The translations under genes were made by a program, and so were the position numbers. DNA of 64,000 bases, taken from assembly GCF_900198195.1 (NCBI RefSeq), contig NZ_LT899436.1, forward strand, positions 3,872,001 through 3,936,000. Direction: 5' to 3'. Origin of the DNA: Tenacibaculum jejuense (GTDB lineage: Bacteria > Bacteroidota > Bacteroidia > Flavobacteriales > Flavobacteriaceae). Under the pieces are notes generated by a model. The model was not told the origin of the DNA and made no database searches. It saw only the letters and a list, made by a program, of their open reading frames with translations. Position 1 is the first letter of the stretch; every line of letters begins with the position of its first letter. This document shows, piece by piece, positions 29,696 through 39,423 of this stretch.

Positions 29696-29769
29696 ATACA
29701 TATCATAGATAGTATAAATATATCTTATGTTGTTATTTTTCGTATCTTAAATAGACAAAAAATTACATC

Positions 29770-31566
29770 ATGAGATCTAAAACTACCATTCAATTTCTTA
29801 TTGCATTTTTGTTCCCGTTTATTGTCTTTTCTAATAATTTCATAGAAAAACAACTTCCGTCTCCCGATAAACTGTATAGTTTTTATTCAGATCCTTTAGC
29901 CAAATCAACTATACATTATGGAAAAACACCTTCCAACTTTAATGGAGAAGTATTATTGTTTAATCATGGTTACATTGATATGAATCAGCTATTTTTTAAA
30001 AATAATACATTTTATTCAGATGCATATCGAAATGGTTACCAGGTAGTGTTTGTAGGCATCATAAAAAACGAAGATATCTGGATGAATGGTGAGTTGCTGG
30101 CAGAATCGATTGATATTATTACACACAAATATAATATCGGACAACTATCTATATTAGCTCACGGTCATGGAGGTAAAGCCGCAGAAGTAGCCATGTATTC
30201 TTTCAATAAAAATAATAAAGTAAAGAAAGTCATAACTTTTGGCACACCCTTTTGGGGAACATATATTGCTGATATCTCTGAACAACAATGGTTTAATTGG
30301 ATATGGAAAAAAACCGGACTTAATAGTAAAAGCGTAACTTCTACTACTTATTATTGTCGTGATATTGTGAGACCGTTGTTTGATAATAATCCTAAAAATG
30401 AACCAAATAAATTTATAACTATAGGCGGTTCTAGTTTTGATAGTAAAGAAGATGTAACAACTCCATCGATGTTAACTACCGGTTCAATTTTATATTTTAC
30501 ACAAGGAACAAATGACGGTATTACACCTTACACAAGTTCTTTACGTCCAAAAAGTACATTTGTATTCGAAAAAGGAGAATTTGATTTAAATCATATTGAT
30601 ATTGCTTTTGGTCCATTTACTTGGGATATAGTTCAACCGTATCTTGATAGCAAAGAGACGAATACTAGAGCTGTTACCACATCAGAAACTAACGATATCA
30701 TAACTAGTGATTATCAAATTATCAATTCAGAAAATAGTTATGATATTATTGTTGGAGACAAAAATACTACAGAAGTAATTGTAGATGTTTTTCATGAAAA
30801 AAATATTGAAACATTTAAACTCTTCGGAAATGATGTAAAACTCTCTCCTATTTCTAAAAAGAAAAAAGACGATTTTATAAATGACTACAGCAGTAGATAT
30901 TTAATTAATTCAAAAACAAAGTTAGTTGCTAATTCACGTTTTGCCGCTTTTGTTCATTTTCCTGAAGGACCTAGAATGAGTTATAAAGCAATGAAAAACA
31001 AACAGTCTCTACTCGTTAATTTTGAAGATATAAATATTCCTACAGAAGAAATTGAAGTAGATGCTATTATAACAAAAACCGGAAATCTATATGGTGAACC
31101 TATTTCTGGTGACTCTTTTGTATATACATTTTCTTTCAAACCAGATGAAAAGCAGTTTGCTCTTAATGTTGATGGATTTAATGATGGTGTTTATAGTATA
31201 TACATTACGGGGAAACATCCTACTTTTATAAGATCTATCATCTCTGGATTTACTGTTGGAAATATATCGCTATCAGACGTTAAAAAGGAAATTGTAGAAG
31301 ACGAAATTACTTTTGATATTGAACTTAAAACTAATACAATACCTTACAACACTATACTTTTACAAAAAAAGACTACTGAACCATCAAAAATCTTAGTAAA
31401 AGTATTTAATGCAAACGGACAATTACAATTTAAGGAGATTTTAACCTCTTTCAATGGAAACTTTACTTTTACGGATGATCGTATCGCTAGTTTACGAAGT
31501 GGTATTTATATCATAGATGTAGAACAAGAAGAGTTCAAGAAAAGTTTTAGAGTTGTTAAAGAATAG
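29770..31566 (+). CDS. T9SS-exported alpha/beta-hydrolase homologue lacking the nucleophile Ser
   Basis: 598 residues. Signal peptide (LIAFLFPFIVFSN), alpha/beta-hydrolase domain, an approximately 200-residue beta-rich middle, and a type A sorting domain (KVFNANGQLQFKE, LRSGIYIIDVEQEE, KKSFRVVKE). In the neighbouring paralogue the nucleophile elbow is AHSNGG; here it is AHGHGG, so the expected Ser is Gly132 (codon GGT against AGT). The Asp region (GTNDGITPY) and His region (LNHIDIAFG) are retained. It is probably a catalytically dead or altered surface protein. There is no frameshift, and the gene otherwise looks intact. Confidence 0.85.
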   Translation: MRSKTTIQFLIAFLFPFIVFSNNFIEKQLPSPDKLYSFYSDPLAKSTIHYGKTPSNFNGEVLLFNHGYIDMNQLFFKNNTFYSDAYRNGYQVVFVGIIKNEDIWMNGELLAESIDIITHKYNIGQLSILAHGHGGKAAEVAMYSFNKNNKVKKVITFGTPFWGTYIADISEQQWFNWIWKKTGLNSKSVTSTTYYCRDIVRPLFDNNPKNEPNKFITIGGSSFDSKEDVTTPSMLTTGSILYFTQGTNDGITPYTSSLRPKSTFVFEKGEFDLNHIDIAFGPFTWDIVQPYLDSKETNTRAVTTSETNDIITSDYQIINSENSYDIIVGDKNTTEVIVDVFHEKNIETFKLFGNDVKLSPISKKKKDDFINDYSSRYLINSKTKLVANSRFAAFVHFPEGPRMSYKAMKNKQSLLVNFEDINIPTEEIEVDAIITKTGNLYGEPISGDSFVYTFSFKPDEKQFALNVDGFNDGVYSIYITGKHPTFIRSIISGFTVGNISLSDVKKEIVEDEITFDIELKTNTIPYNTILLQKKTTEPSKILVKVFNANGQLQFKEILTSFNGNFTFTDDRIASLRSGIYIIDVEQEEFKKSFRVVKE

Positions 31567-31574
31567 CGGGGCTT

Positions 31575-31673
31575 CCTGAAACAGGATGACTTTTAAATAC
31601 ATTTATATAGTTATCCTTAAACTTATTACTTACAAAAAAGTTATGAGATTCCGAAATAAATTCGGAATCTCAT
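31575..31673. repeat. REP-like palindromic sequence in the hydrolase intergenic gap
   Basis: CCTGAAACAGGATGAC at 31575-31590 and a 13-bp perfect hairpin, ATGAGATTCCGAA-ATAAA-complement, at 31643-31673. The motifs CCTGAAACA and ATTCCGAA also occur at 45631-45731. This suggests a family of dispersed palindromic elements. The hairpin could also end transcription of the upstream hydrolase gene. Confidence 0.5.
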
Positions 31674-31814
31674 TAAAATAAACTTTATAATTAAAACAGA
31701 TATTTGAAATTTATTTTCAAATCCTAATTTTTAAAGTTTCATTATTTTGATTTTAATAATTTTTATGTTAATTTTTTATCCATTAACAAATTAAATTAAC
31801 ACAAAAACCTTTTT

Positions 31815-33602
31815 ATGAAATCAAAATTTAAACAGCTAATAATATTAGCTCTAATCCTCTTTACCTCATTTTTTTCTTATGCCCAGAGTTTTGTAGAGAA
31901 ACAACTTCCAGTTCCAAGTAAACTTAGTTCATTTTTCATTGGACCTTTAATTAAATCAACAATTCATTACGGAGAACGACCTTCAAATTATAATGGTGAA
32001 GTACTATTATTTAATCATGGTTACATCGATTTAAATCAGTTGTTCTTTACCAACAACACGTTTTATCAAGATGCTTACAATGAAGGTTATCAAGTAGTTT
32101 TTGTTGCCACCACAAGAGGTGAAGGTCTTTGGGAAAATGGTAAACTACTTGCCGAATCTATTGATATCATCACAAATAAGTATCAAGTAAACGACCTTAC
32201 AGTAATTGCTCATAGTAATGGAGGAAAAGCTGCAGAAGCAGCTATGTTTTCCTATAATAAAAGAAACAAAGTGAAAAAAGTTATTGCTTTAGGAACTCCA
32301 TATTGGGGAACTTATTTAGCTGATGTTTCTCAACAATGGTGGTTTAATTGGATATGGAAAAATACAGGTTTAAATGAAGGAGCCTTAACTTCTACAACTT
32401 ATTATTGTAGAGATGTAGTTCGTCCTTTATTTGATAATGCTTCAAACAACCAGCCAGAAAAATTTATTATTCTCGGTGCTTCTGGCTTTAAAAGCGGACA
32501 TACAATTCTAGCTCCTTTAATGTTCACAAGTGGTGGAGTTTTGTTCTTAGCTCAAGGAACAAATGACGGTGTAACTCCTTATAGTAGTTCTTTACGTCCA
32601 GGAGCTACTTACTTATTTCGCAAAGGAGAAGCTAAATTAGACCATATTGATGTAGCTTTAGGACAATATGTATGGAGAACGATAAAACCATATTTAAACA
32701 GCTCTAACCGTAATAAAACCATTTATAATACATCTGAATTTGATTACCATACGATAACTAGTGATTATCAAATTATAAATTCAGAAAACACTTATGACAA
32801 AATCATATATCCTAAAAATTCGAAACAAGTAGTTGTTGATATTTTTCATGAAAAGCCTTCTCATGATTTTAAGTTGTATGGAAACTTGAAAGAGTTGTCT
32901 CCTAATTATAAAACTAAAAACAATAATAAGATTGAAAATTACAGTAGTTCTTATCAAATGAAAAACGTTGAACAATTAACAGCTAATTCAAAATTTGCAG
33001 CTTTTGTTCACTTTTCAGATGGACCAAAAATGAAATATATTACACAGCAAAAAGATCATAATATTATTGTAAAATTTGACCAACTAAACATACCTATAGA
33101 AGAGATAAATGTAGATGCAATAATTACAAGAACAAGTGATTTGAATGGTAAAATCGTTAATGGTGATTCTTTTGTTTATCCTTTAACTTTAAATGGAAAT
33201 GAATTTCAATTAGATACTTCTAATTTTGAAGAAGGAACTTATAGTGTTCATGTCTCAGGAAAACACAAAGAATTTACACGTTCGATTATTTCTGGTTTTG
33301 TAAAAGGTCGGCTTTCTGCTGAAAGTTTGGAAGAAGAAATCACTAATAAAAACAACTTCAATATTAATTTAAAATCCAATACAATTATTGATCATATTGA
33401 GTTAATATCTTCTCAAAAAGAAAATCAGAGTATAAACGTTTCTATCTATAATTTGAATGGCCAATTACAAATAATGAAACAATTTAAACCTAATGAAGAT
33501 TATATCATTAAAGATAATGTAAGTACATTATCTCAAGGTCTGTACATTTTAACAGTTGAAAAAAACAACCTTAAAAAGAGTTTTAAAATCTTGAAGAAAT
33601 AA
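31815..33602 (+). CDS. T9SS-exported alpha/beta-hydrolase (lipase-like)
   Basis: 595 residues, with the same architecture as the gene before it. Signal peptide ends SYAQ. The hydrolase core has LLFNHGYIDLNQLFF (oxyanion-hole region), the nucleophile elbow VIAHSNGGKAAE with Ser134, ALGTPYWGTYLAD, GTNDGVTPY (Asp) and LDHIDVALG (His), so the triad looks complete. A beta-rich middle follows and then the type A sorting domain (VSIYNLNGQLQI, LSQGLYILTVE, KKSFKILKK). It is probably a secreted esterase or lipase attached to the cell surface; substrate unknown. Confidence 0.88.
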   Translation: MKSKFKQLIILALILFTSFFSYAQSFVEKQLPVPSKLSSFFIGPLIKSTIHYGERPSNYNGEVLLFNHGYIDLNQLFFTNNTFYQDAYNEGYQVVFVATTRGEGLWENGKLLAESIDIITNKYQVNDLTVIAHSNGGKAAEAAMFSYNKRNKVKKVIALGTPYWGTYLADVSQQWWFNWIWKNTGLNEGALTSTTYYCRDVVRPLFDNASNNQPEKFIILGASGFKSGHTILAPLMFTSGGVLFLAQGTNDGVTPYSSSLRPGATYLFRKGEAKLDHIDVALGQYVWRTIKPYLNSSNRNKTIYNTSEFDYHTITSDYQIINSENTYDKIIYPKNSKQVVVDIFHEKPSHDFKLYGNLKELSPNYKTKNNNKIENYSSSYQMKNVEQLTANSKFAAFVHFSDGPKMKYITQQKDHNIIVKFDQLNIPIEEINVDAIITRTSDLNGKIVNGDSFVYPLTLNGNEFQLDTSNFEEGTYSVHVSGKHKEFTRSIISGFVKGRLSAESLEEEITNKNNFNINLKSNTIIDHIELISSQKENQSINVSIYNLNGQLQIMKQFKPNEDYIIKDNVSTLSQGLYILTVEKNNLKKSFKILKK

Positions 33603-33764
33603 TTATAATTTATTCTCCATTTCTTTAATTCTCAAGTTAATATACTTAACAACACGACTCATAAAGTAGATGATAAACCCTATGAATAATAACACAAGTA
33701 TCTGATGTAAAAAAAGTACAGGACTGAAATCTGAAAATTCTGAAAAATTAGTTTTGTCGTTCAT
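33603..33764 (-). CDS. Small single-span membrane protein, 53 aa
   Basis: An ATG at 33762-33764 opens a 53-codon frame ending at 33603-33605, directly next to the stop of the convergent hydrolase gene. The protein has a short polar start (NDKTNFSEFSDF), one membrane helix at about residues 16-35 (VLFLHQILVLLFIGFIIYFM) and a basic amphipathic tail (SRVVKYINLRIKEMENKL) that would face the cytoplasm. It is not recognised. The gap otherwise contains nothing, and the frame has a normal flavobacterial codon pattern. A terminator for the ppiD-like gene lies between it and that gene, so it may need its own promoter. Confidence 0.65.
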   Translation of the reverse strand: MNDKTNFSEFSDFSPVLFLHQILVLLFIGFIIYFMSRVVKYINLRIKEMENKL

Positions 33765-33780
33765 AGCAATTATTTAAAAT

Positions 33781-33807
33781 AAAAAAGCCGAGATAAACTC
33801 GGCTTTT
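33781..33807 (-). terminator. Terminator of the envelope cluster
   Basis: 10-bp stem (AAAAGCCGAG with CTCGGCTTTT), 5-base loop and a T-rich tract on the minus strand, 17 bases after the PpiD-like gene. Confidence 0.9.
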
Positions 33808-33823
33808 CTTGTGTTTGTTATTT

Positions 33824-35935
33824 TTATTGACCTACACCATAATATGTACTTCCAACTTCATCTTCAATATCTGAAGCTTTCTTTACAGCTTGGTACATGT
33901 TGTAAGTTTGATTCTTTCTTTGGTTTGCAATACGTTTTCTATAAGTATCATAATTCGGTAATTCTGTTGGTAATTCTCTACTTTTTACTACAAAAGCATA
34001 AACACCTCTATCACCTACTATATTCTTCTTTAATTCGTTCTCTTTAGCAGTTAACATAGCTCCTACTATTTTTGGTTCATAACCAATTCCTGTAATTGTT
34101 GGAGACTTTAAAGTTACATCACTAAACTTTTTTAATGGTTGCTTGGTAGCAGTAATAATTTCATTTAATGAACTTCCTTGTAACTTTTCTTTTAATAATT
34201 CTGCTTTTTTCTCTTTTACTAAAATAGGACGTACTCTTGCTATAGCTTTATCAACAGGCATTAAACCTTTTTCAGTTTTACCTCTTAAAGTAGCTACAAC
34301 ATATCCATTTTCTATATCAAAACGTTTGAAATCTCCAATCTTTAAATCCTTTCCGAAAGCCCATGAAATAATCTGTCTTTCAGTTCCTAAAGAAGGAATG
34401 TTTTCATCTAAAGCTTTTAATCCTTCAGCTGGAGAAACCATTAATTTCTTATCCTTAGCTAGAGTTTCTATATTTCCTCCATTAGATAATTCTTGAGCAA
34501 AACTTTCAGCTTTTTGATACACATCATTTTCTGTTGCTTCTGAAGCAATAATTTTACGAGCGTATGTTGCTAATTTTAATGCTTTTTGGAAGTTCTTTTG
34601 TCCTTTAATTTCTATCACGTGAAATCCGAAAACAGATTTTACTACACCTAAATCTCCTTCTTTACCTTCAAAAACATAATCTCTAAAAGCTGGCGTCATT
34701 TGACTGTATGGAAACCAATCGTAGAATCCTCCTTTATCAACAGAACCTTTATCAGAAGAAAACTCTTTTACTAATGCTTCAAATTTACTTTTATCTTTCT
34801 TTAAAACATTTAATAAACTATCTGCTAAGTTTTTAGCTTGAGTTTCAGTATTAGTTACAGTTGGATCTGCACTTGGAGCTCCTGCCATTGGAATTAAAAT
34901 ATGACGTGCTTGAGCAGAATCAGGAATTTGTATAACTTCAGTAATCTTAGATAACTTGAAAAAATCTTGATCTTTATAAGGACCATAAACATCTCCTACA
35001 TTTCCTTTAAATAAAGTATCAGCAATTACTTGTGGTACTTGTACTTTAAACTGAATATTATCATTGTAAGGTAACTCAGATTTAGTTTCTTCTAAAAACA
35101 CTAAATAATCTGTTGTGTTTTTTAAACCAACACCTTTGTCACTATCGTTTATTAATTCAGCAACTTCTGCTTTGATATCATTTTCATCTTGTGGAGTAGC
35201 TTTGATATCAAATTTTACATAGTTGATATCTCTTGATGCTTCAACTTCAAATTCAGATGCATGACTCTCAATGTATTTTTTTACATCACCTTTAGTAATT
35301 TGAACTAAAGAATCTGCCATTGTAGTAAATGGTAAGTATACTAACTCTCCACTCATTTTGGTGTTTTCATTCAAATATTCAGTTTTACCTTCTTCTAATG
35401 AAGCACCTAAACCTGCAGCAACTAAATTATCATAAGTTGTTTTTTGTAATGCATTTTTCACATTACTCATATATTCTCTCCAAGCTTTCCATTGCTCTCC
35501 ATTTTCAGCTCTGATAGTAGCTAAAAATTCTTTAAACTTTGCTTTATCAAAAATTCCAGTAGTTTGATATTTAGGATCATTTTTAATGAAATCTTTCTCA
35601 TATAAGTCATTTAAAATGTCTGCCTCTCCTACTGTTATTCCTGCTTCTGCTAATTGGCTATCGTAAATCTTTTGACGTACTAAGTTATCCCATACATTTT
35701 TTGCAGCTTGCATTTCAGAAACTCTATTTCCTGTTTGAGCTCTGTAGTTATCTAAAGCTTGAGCAAACTCTTGACGAGAAATTGATTCCCCATTCACTTG
35801 TCCTACTTCATTAATTTTCTGAGAATTGAAAAAATCCGTTAATGTTGAAGGATCTAATACAAAAGCAAATAATGCTAAACCTATTACAAGAATTAAGAAC
35901 AATGAACGCTCTCTAATTTTCGATAAAATTGCCAT
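33824..35935 (-). CDS. ppiD: Periplasmic peptidyl-prolyl isomerase, PpiD/SurA type
   Basis: 703 residues. One N-terminal membrane anchor (RSLFLILVIGLALFAFV), a SurA_N-type chaperone region (VNGESISRQEFAQALDNYR, VWDNLVRQKIYD), and a parvulin-type PPIC domain near residues 340-455 (QARHILIP, FSSDKGSVDKGGFYDWF, FGFHVIEIKGQ). The C-terminal 200 residues are chaperone-like. It helps fold outer-membrane and secreted proteins. Last gene of the envelope cluster that begins with coaX; 97 bases with a TGCGAAA/TTTCGCA dyad (35960-35979) separate it from the CorC-type gene and may be a separate promoter. Confidence 0.9.
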   Translation of the reverse strand: MAILSKIRERSLFLILVIGLALFAFVLDPSTLTDFFNSQKINEVGQVNGESISRQEFAQALDNYRAQTGNRVSEMQAAKNVWDNLVRQKIYDSQLAEAGITVGEADILNDLYEKDFIKNDPKYQTTGIFDKAKFKEFLATIRAENGEQWKAWREYMSNVKNALQKTTYDNLVAAGLGASLEEGKTEYLNENTKMSGELVYLPFTTMADSLVQITKGDVKKYIESHASEFEVEASRDINYVKFDIKATPQDENDIKAEVAELINDSDKGVGLKNTTDYLVFLEETKSELPYNDNIQFKVQVPQVIADTLFKGNVGDVYGPYKDQDFFKLSKITEVIQIPDSAQARHILIPMAGAPSADPTVTNTETQAKNLADSLLNVLKKDKSKFEALVKEFSSDKGSVDKGGFYDWFPYSQMTPAFRDYVFEGKEGDLGVVKSVFGFHVIEIKGQKNFQKALKLATYARKIIASEATENDVYQKAESFAQELSNGGNIETLAKDKKLMVSPAEGLKALDENIPSLGTERQIISWAFGKDLKIGDFKRFDIENGYVVATLRGKTEKGLMPVDKAIARVRPILVKEKKAELLKEKLQGSSLNEIITATKQPLKKFSDVTLKSPTITGIGYEPKIVGAMLTAKENELKKNIVGDRGVYAFVVKSRELPTELPNYDTYRKRIANQRKNQTYNMYQAVKKASDIEDEVGSTYYGVGQ

Positions 35936-36032
35936 TTTAATTTTATTTTATATACAGTGTGCGAAAATACAATTTCGCATTTAATAATGCAATGTTTTTA
36001 ATGCTTTTAGCTGTAGAATTTCAATGAATTAT

Positions 36033-37334
36033 TTAAGAATTACGAGATTCTTTGTCTAGTAGTTTGAAGTAAATGGTATCAATCTTAGCAGAACTTACTT
36101 TTTTGATAATGATTTTGAAGTTTTCGATGTATAGTTCTTGATCTTGCTCTGGAATAGTTTCTGTATGATTAATAATGAAACCTCCAAGAGTTTCATATGC
36201 TTCTTCTTTAGGGATTTCTAAGTTGTATTCGTCGTTTAAATAATCGACTTCTAAACGAGCAGAAAAATGAAATTCTTTTTCACTTATTTTCTCTTCTAAC
36301 AGTTCTTGGTTATCGTGCTCATCTTCAATCTCTCCAAATAACTCTTCTACTACATCTTCAACAGTAATTATTCCTGAAGTTCCGCCGTATTCATCTACAA
36401 CTACAGCAATACTTTTTCTTTTTTTTATTAGAACATTTAAAACATCGTTAATGATCATAGATTCTGGAACAAATTCAACAGGCAATAAAATTGACTTAAT
36501 TGTTCTAGGTTTCTTGAATAATTCAAATGCGTTCACATAACCTATGATATCATCTAAAGAGTTCTTGTAAACTAATATTTTTGAAAACCCTGTTTCTATA
36601 AATGCTTTTTTAAGGTTGGGCACAGATTCATGAAGATCAACAGCTATTATTTCTGTTCTCGGCACCATAATTTCTCTAGCTTTTACTTTATGAAACTCTA
36701 GTGCGTTTTGAAAAATTTGAATCTCAGAATCTACTTCTTCATCTTCTTTCTTAGTTTCTAATTGTTCAGAAATATAGTTCCCTAGTTCTTCTTTACTAAA
36801 TTCTGTTTGTATTTCATCTTTTTCTGCTTTGAAGAATACCTTCAAGAAAAAATCAGATATTCGTGAAATTAATCCCGATAAAAAATAAAAAACCATGTAA
36901 AAGAAATAAGCAGGTAGAGCAAATAACTTTAAAGTTTCATTCGCATAAACTCTAAACAAAGCTTTAGGTAAAAACTCTGCTGTAATAAGAATTACTAAGG
37001 TAGATATAACGGTTTGTGTTAGTAAAGCTAACTCTTCGAATATTGTATTTATAATTAAATAATCTGAAGGTAAAAGTAATTGAAACCAGCGCATCAATAA
37101 CTCTCCCATAAAGTAGCTATAAATAACTAAGGCTATATTATTCCCGACAAGCATGGAAGTAATAAAGCGAGAAGAGTTTTTGGTAATCTTAGATAAGATT
37201 TTAGATAGTAATCCTTCCCCTTTTTTCTCTAATTCTATATGAAGTTTATTAGCGGATACAAACGCTATTTCCATACCAGAAAAAAAGGCTGAAAAGATTA
37301 TAGATCCTAGTATAATAAGAATTTCACAACTCAT
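36033..37334 (-). CDS. CNNM/CorC-HlyC family membrane protein
   Basis: 433 residues. N-terminal DUF21 (CNNM) membrane domain with FSGMEIAFVSANKLHIE and about four helices, two CBS domains around VPRTEIIAVDLHES and VVVDEYGGTSGIITVEDV, and a C-terminal CorC_HlyC domain. Members are linked to divalent cation efflux and are often labelled haemolysins. It resembles GldE in layout, but the gliding gene context (gldD, ssb) is absent. Its ATG overlaps the stop of the small membrane protein gene (ATGA). Confidence 0.9.
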   Translation of the reverse strand: MSCEILIILGSIIFSAFFSGMEIAFVSANKLHIELEKKGEGLLSKILSKITKNSSRFITSMLVGNNIALVIYSYFMGELLMRWFQLLLPSDYLIINTIFEELALLTQTVISTLVILITAEFLPKALFRVYANETLKLFALPAYFFYMVFYFLSGLISRISDFFLKVFFKAEKDEIQTEFSKEELGNYISEQLETKKEDEEVDSEIQIFQNALEFHKVKAREIMVPRTEIIAVDLHESVPNLKKAFIETGFSKILVYKNSLDDIIGYVNAFELFKKPRTIKSILLPVEFVPESMIINDVLNVLIKKRKSIAVVVDEYGGTSGIITVEDVVEELFGEIEDEHDNQELLEEKISEKEFHFSARLEVDYLNDEYNLEIPKEEAYETLGGFIINHTETIPEQDQELYIENFKIIIKKVSSAKIDTIYFKLLDKESRNS

Positions 37335-37531
37335 TTTTGTTGGTTATTCCTCTGCTCTATTTTTTTTCTAAAGTTACGTTTAAAAAAGAAAATGATTGTA
37401 ATAAATATAGCAAAACCAAACATTAAGTATGCTTGTTCTCTGTTAGAATTCCATTTTAAAATGCCTTCTACTAAGAATATTATTCCTACTACTAAATAAC
37501 CGTACTGTGTGTACTTCCAAATCGTGTTCAT
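37331..37531 (-). CDS. Small two-helix membrane protein, 66 aa
   Basis: 66 residues with two hydrophobic helices (residues about 9-25 and 36-50) separated by a short polar turn (KWNSNREQA), and a basic Gln/Arg/Lys tail (KRNFRKKIEQRNNQQK). Not recognised. It is tightly fitted between lptC (stop/start TAATG overlap) and the CNNM gene (ATGA overlap), which supports a real co-translated gene. Confidence 0.8.
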   Translation of the reverse strand: MNTIWKYTQYGYLVVGIIFLVEGILKWNSNREQAYLMFGFAIFITIIFFFKRNFRKKIEQRNNQQK

Positions 37532-38100
37532 TATAATTCTTCTTTTTGTACTTCTAATTGTCCTGTGATATCTTTAAGCAACCATTTTGATAAATCTTGT
37601 TTTGATTCAAAACCAAAACCACTTATTGTATCTGTTATATTTGTTACTCTAAATCCATCTTCAGTAAAAAAATATTTTTCTCGTTGATCCCAAAACAACT
37701 GATTCGTCTCTAACCTCCTTTTATTTGTGTGATTGTAAACAACTACGTTACCCTTAATTTCAGAAACTCTAGTAGCAGTGTAAGTTAAAGCATAATTACC
37801 CGTAATTGTTGTAGAATCTTTACCATCATTTTCAAAGGTAATTATTTTGATTCCATTCGGAAATTCATTGTACGCATGACCTTTATTAGTAAAATCATTT
37901 AAAACTGGGGCTACTAATTTTGACGTAACCTGACCAGAATCCTTATACACATGATACACATCTTTACCTACTGCTATTGGTAAATTTTTATCTGCTAGAA
38001 AGTCTCTTACTTTTTTGGTATCATTTGTACATGAAAAAAACATTGCCACCATGAAAATGGCAGCAATGTTCAGAAATATATTTTTTTTTGAAGTTTTCAT
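37531..38100 (-). CDS. lptC: LPS export component LptC
   Basis: 189 residues. Lipobox-like MVAMFFSCTND suggests a lipoprotein or an anchor. The LptC beta-jellyroll follows (VRDFLADKNLPIAVGKDVYHVY, SEIKGNVVVYNHTNKRRLETNQLFWDQ), the Lpt-type repeat that passes lipid A across the periplasm from LptBFG to LptA. Bacteroidota LptC is divergent, but NKRRLETNQLFWDQ is diagnostic. Its ATG overlaps the stop of the TPR gene by one base. Confidence 0.88.
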   Translation of the reverse strand: MKTSKKNIFLNIAAIFMVAMFFSCTNDTKKVRDFLADKNLPIAVGKDVYHVYKDSGQVTSKLVAPVLNDFTNKGHAYNEFPNGIKIITFENDGKDSTTITGNYALTYTATRVSEIKGNVVVYNHTNKRRLETNQLFWDQREKYFFTEDGFRVTNITDTISGFGFESKQDLSKWLLKDITGQLEVQKEEL

Positions 38101-39410
38101 TAGTTTGGTACACGAACTGATTCACCAATCCAACACTTCACTCTGAAAGAACTTCCTGGAGCAATACCTTTTTGGAAAATATCTTTCTTTGAAGGTACAT
38201 TTCTTTTATAATTCTTAATATATCTTCCTGCTCCAGAACCTGGATCAACTCTTTGAGCTTTCATTGCCTTATTTAATGCAGCAACGTAAGTCATTTTCTT
38301 TTCAAAAACATCGCTACCGCAAGAGTTTGCACTTTTAGCATATAAACTTGCAATAAATAAATAAGCTTTACCCATATTAGGATTATACTTTAATGCTTCG
38401 TAAGCTAAAGCTCTTGCTCTAGATTTACTAGATGTACCTTGAGCTTCTCTTAACTTTAATCTTGCTTTCTTAATAGGGTCTGTTTCTAAATCGAAACATT
38501 CTTTTCTTTTTGCCGCAGCTTCTGCAGTTTTACCATTTTTCTCTAATATACCCGCTACAAATGAACACGCATCAGGTGATGGAGATACTTCAGAATACCT
38601 AACAGCTAACTTTTCAAATAATGGATCACCTTGACATCCTTTATTGTACATTCTAGACACAGCTCTTTTTAACCAAACCTCATTATCTTTATTAGCATCA
38701 TAATCTCTTGTGTATATAGGAATTAATCTTTCACAAGTTGCAATTTCAGATAAAATAGCATCTAAACCACCTTCTACTTGACCTAATGCTTTAGAGTTTG
38801 TAGAATAAATTTTTAAGTTTCTTTTTTCTTTTTTATCTAAAGTAGCTGTTGAATCTTTTGCTAATAATGGACCTAATTTTTTATTGTAATCATCTAATTT
38901 TTCACCAACAGACTCCATTACATCATCATAAGTATCAAATACTTTTTGTGGATTCGTATCTTTAAATCTAGATACAGTACCTTTAAAGTATCTAAAGATA
39001 TTTTTAACTCCCATATCTTTAGGCGAAATCTTATAAGCTTTTTCTAAGATATTGAAAATCTCGTCATCTGTACTTAAATTATTTTTAATTAAAAAAGTAG
39101 CATAATCATTATGTGCTTTAGCTACTCCTTTATTAGGAAAATTAGCTAATCTACCATCATAAACTCTCTTTGCTAAAGTAGCGTCTTTAGTTTTATCTGC
39201 AATCTTAGCACCATACTTATAAATATTTATAGAAAGCGTAGCACAGTTCGTCATTAACCAATCTAAATCTGGCTTAGCTTGCTCATATTTTTTAGTTGTA
39301 TAATTTCCTTTAAACAAGTTATACTTTATAGTACAATCTTGATTTCCTTGTGCTTTTACTCCTATAGTTAATAGGAATAATGCCGTGAATAAATACGTAA
39401 TTTTTTTCAT
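38100..39410 (-). CDS. Exported TPR-like protein
   Basis: 436 residues. Signal peptide ending GVKAQG. The mature protein is alpha-helical, with TPR-like pairs (YDGRLANFPNKGVAKAHNDY, ILEKAYKISPKDMG, ALAYEALKYNPNMGKAYLFI). Several Cys residues are spread through the protein (NQDCTIKY, TNCATL, CERLIP, NKGCQGD, DACSF), possibly disulfide-forming. It ends in a beta-like segment, SFRVKCWIGESVRVPN. It sits between the outer-membrane protein and lptC and probably acts in outer-membrane assembly, as an inference from position. Confidence 0.8.
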   Translation of the reverse strand: MKKITYLFTALFLLTIGVKAQGNQDCTIKYNLFKGNYTTKKYEQAKPDLDWLMTNCATLSINIYKYGAKIADKTKDATLAKRVYDGRLANFPNKGVAKAHNDYATFLIKNNLSTDDEIFNILEKAYKISPKDMGVKNIFRYFKGTVSRFKDTNPQKVFDTYDDVMESVGEKLDDYNKKLGPLLAKDSTATLDKKEKRNLKIYSTNSKALGQVEGGLDAILSEIATCERLIPIYTRDYDANKDNEVWLKRAVSRMYNKGCQGDPLFEKLAVRYSEVSPSPDACSFVAGILEKNGKTAEAAAKRKECFDLETDPIKKARLKLREAQGTSSKSRARALAYEALKYNPNMGKAYLFIASLYAKSANSCGSDVFEKKMTYVAALNKAMKAQRVDPGSGAGRYIKNYKRNVPSKKDIFQKGIAPGSSFRVKCWIGESVRVPN

Positions 39411-39423
39411 AATTATCGTTTAA

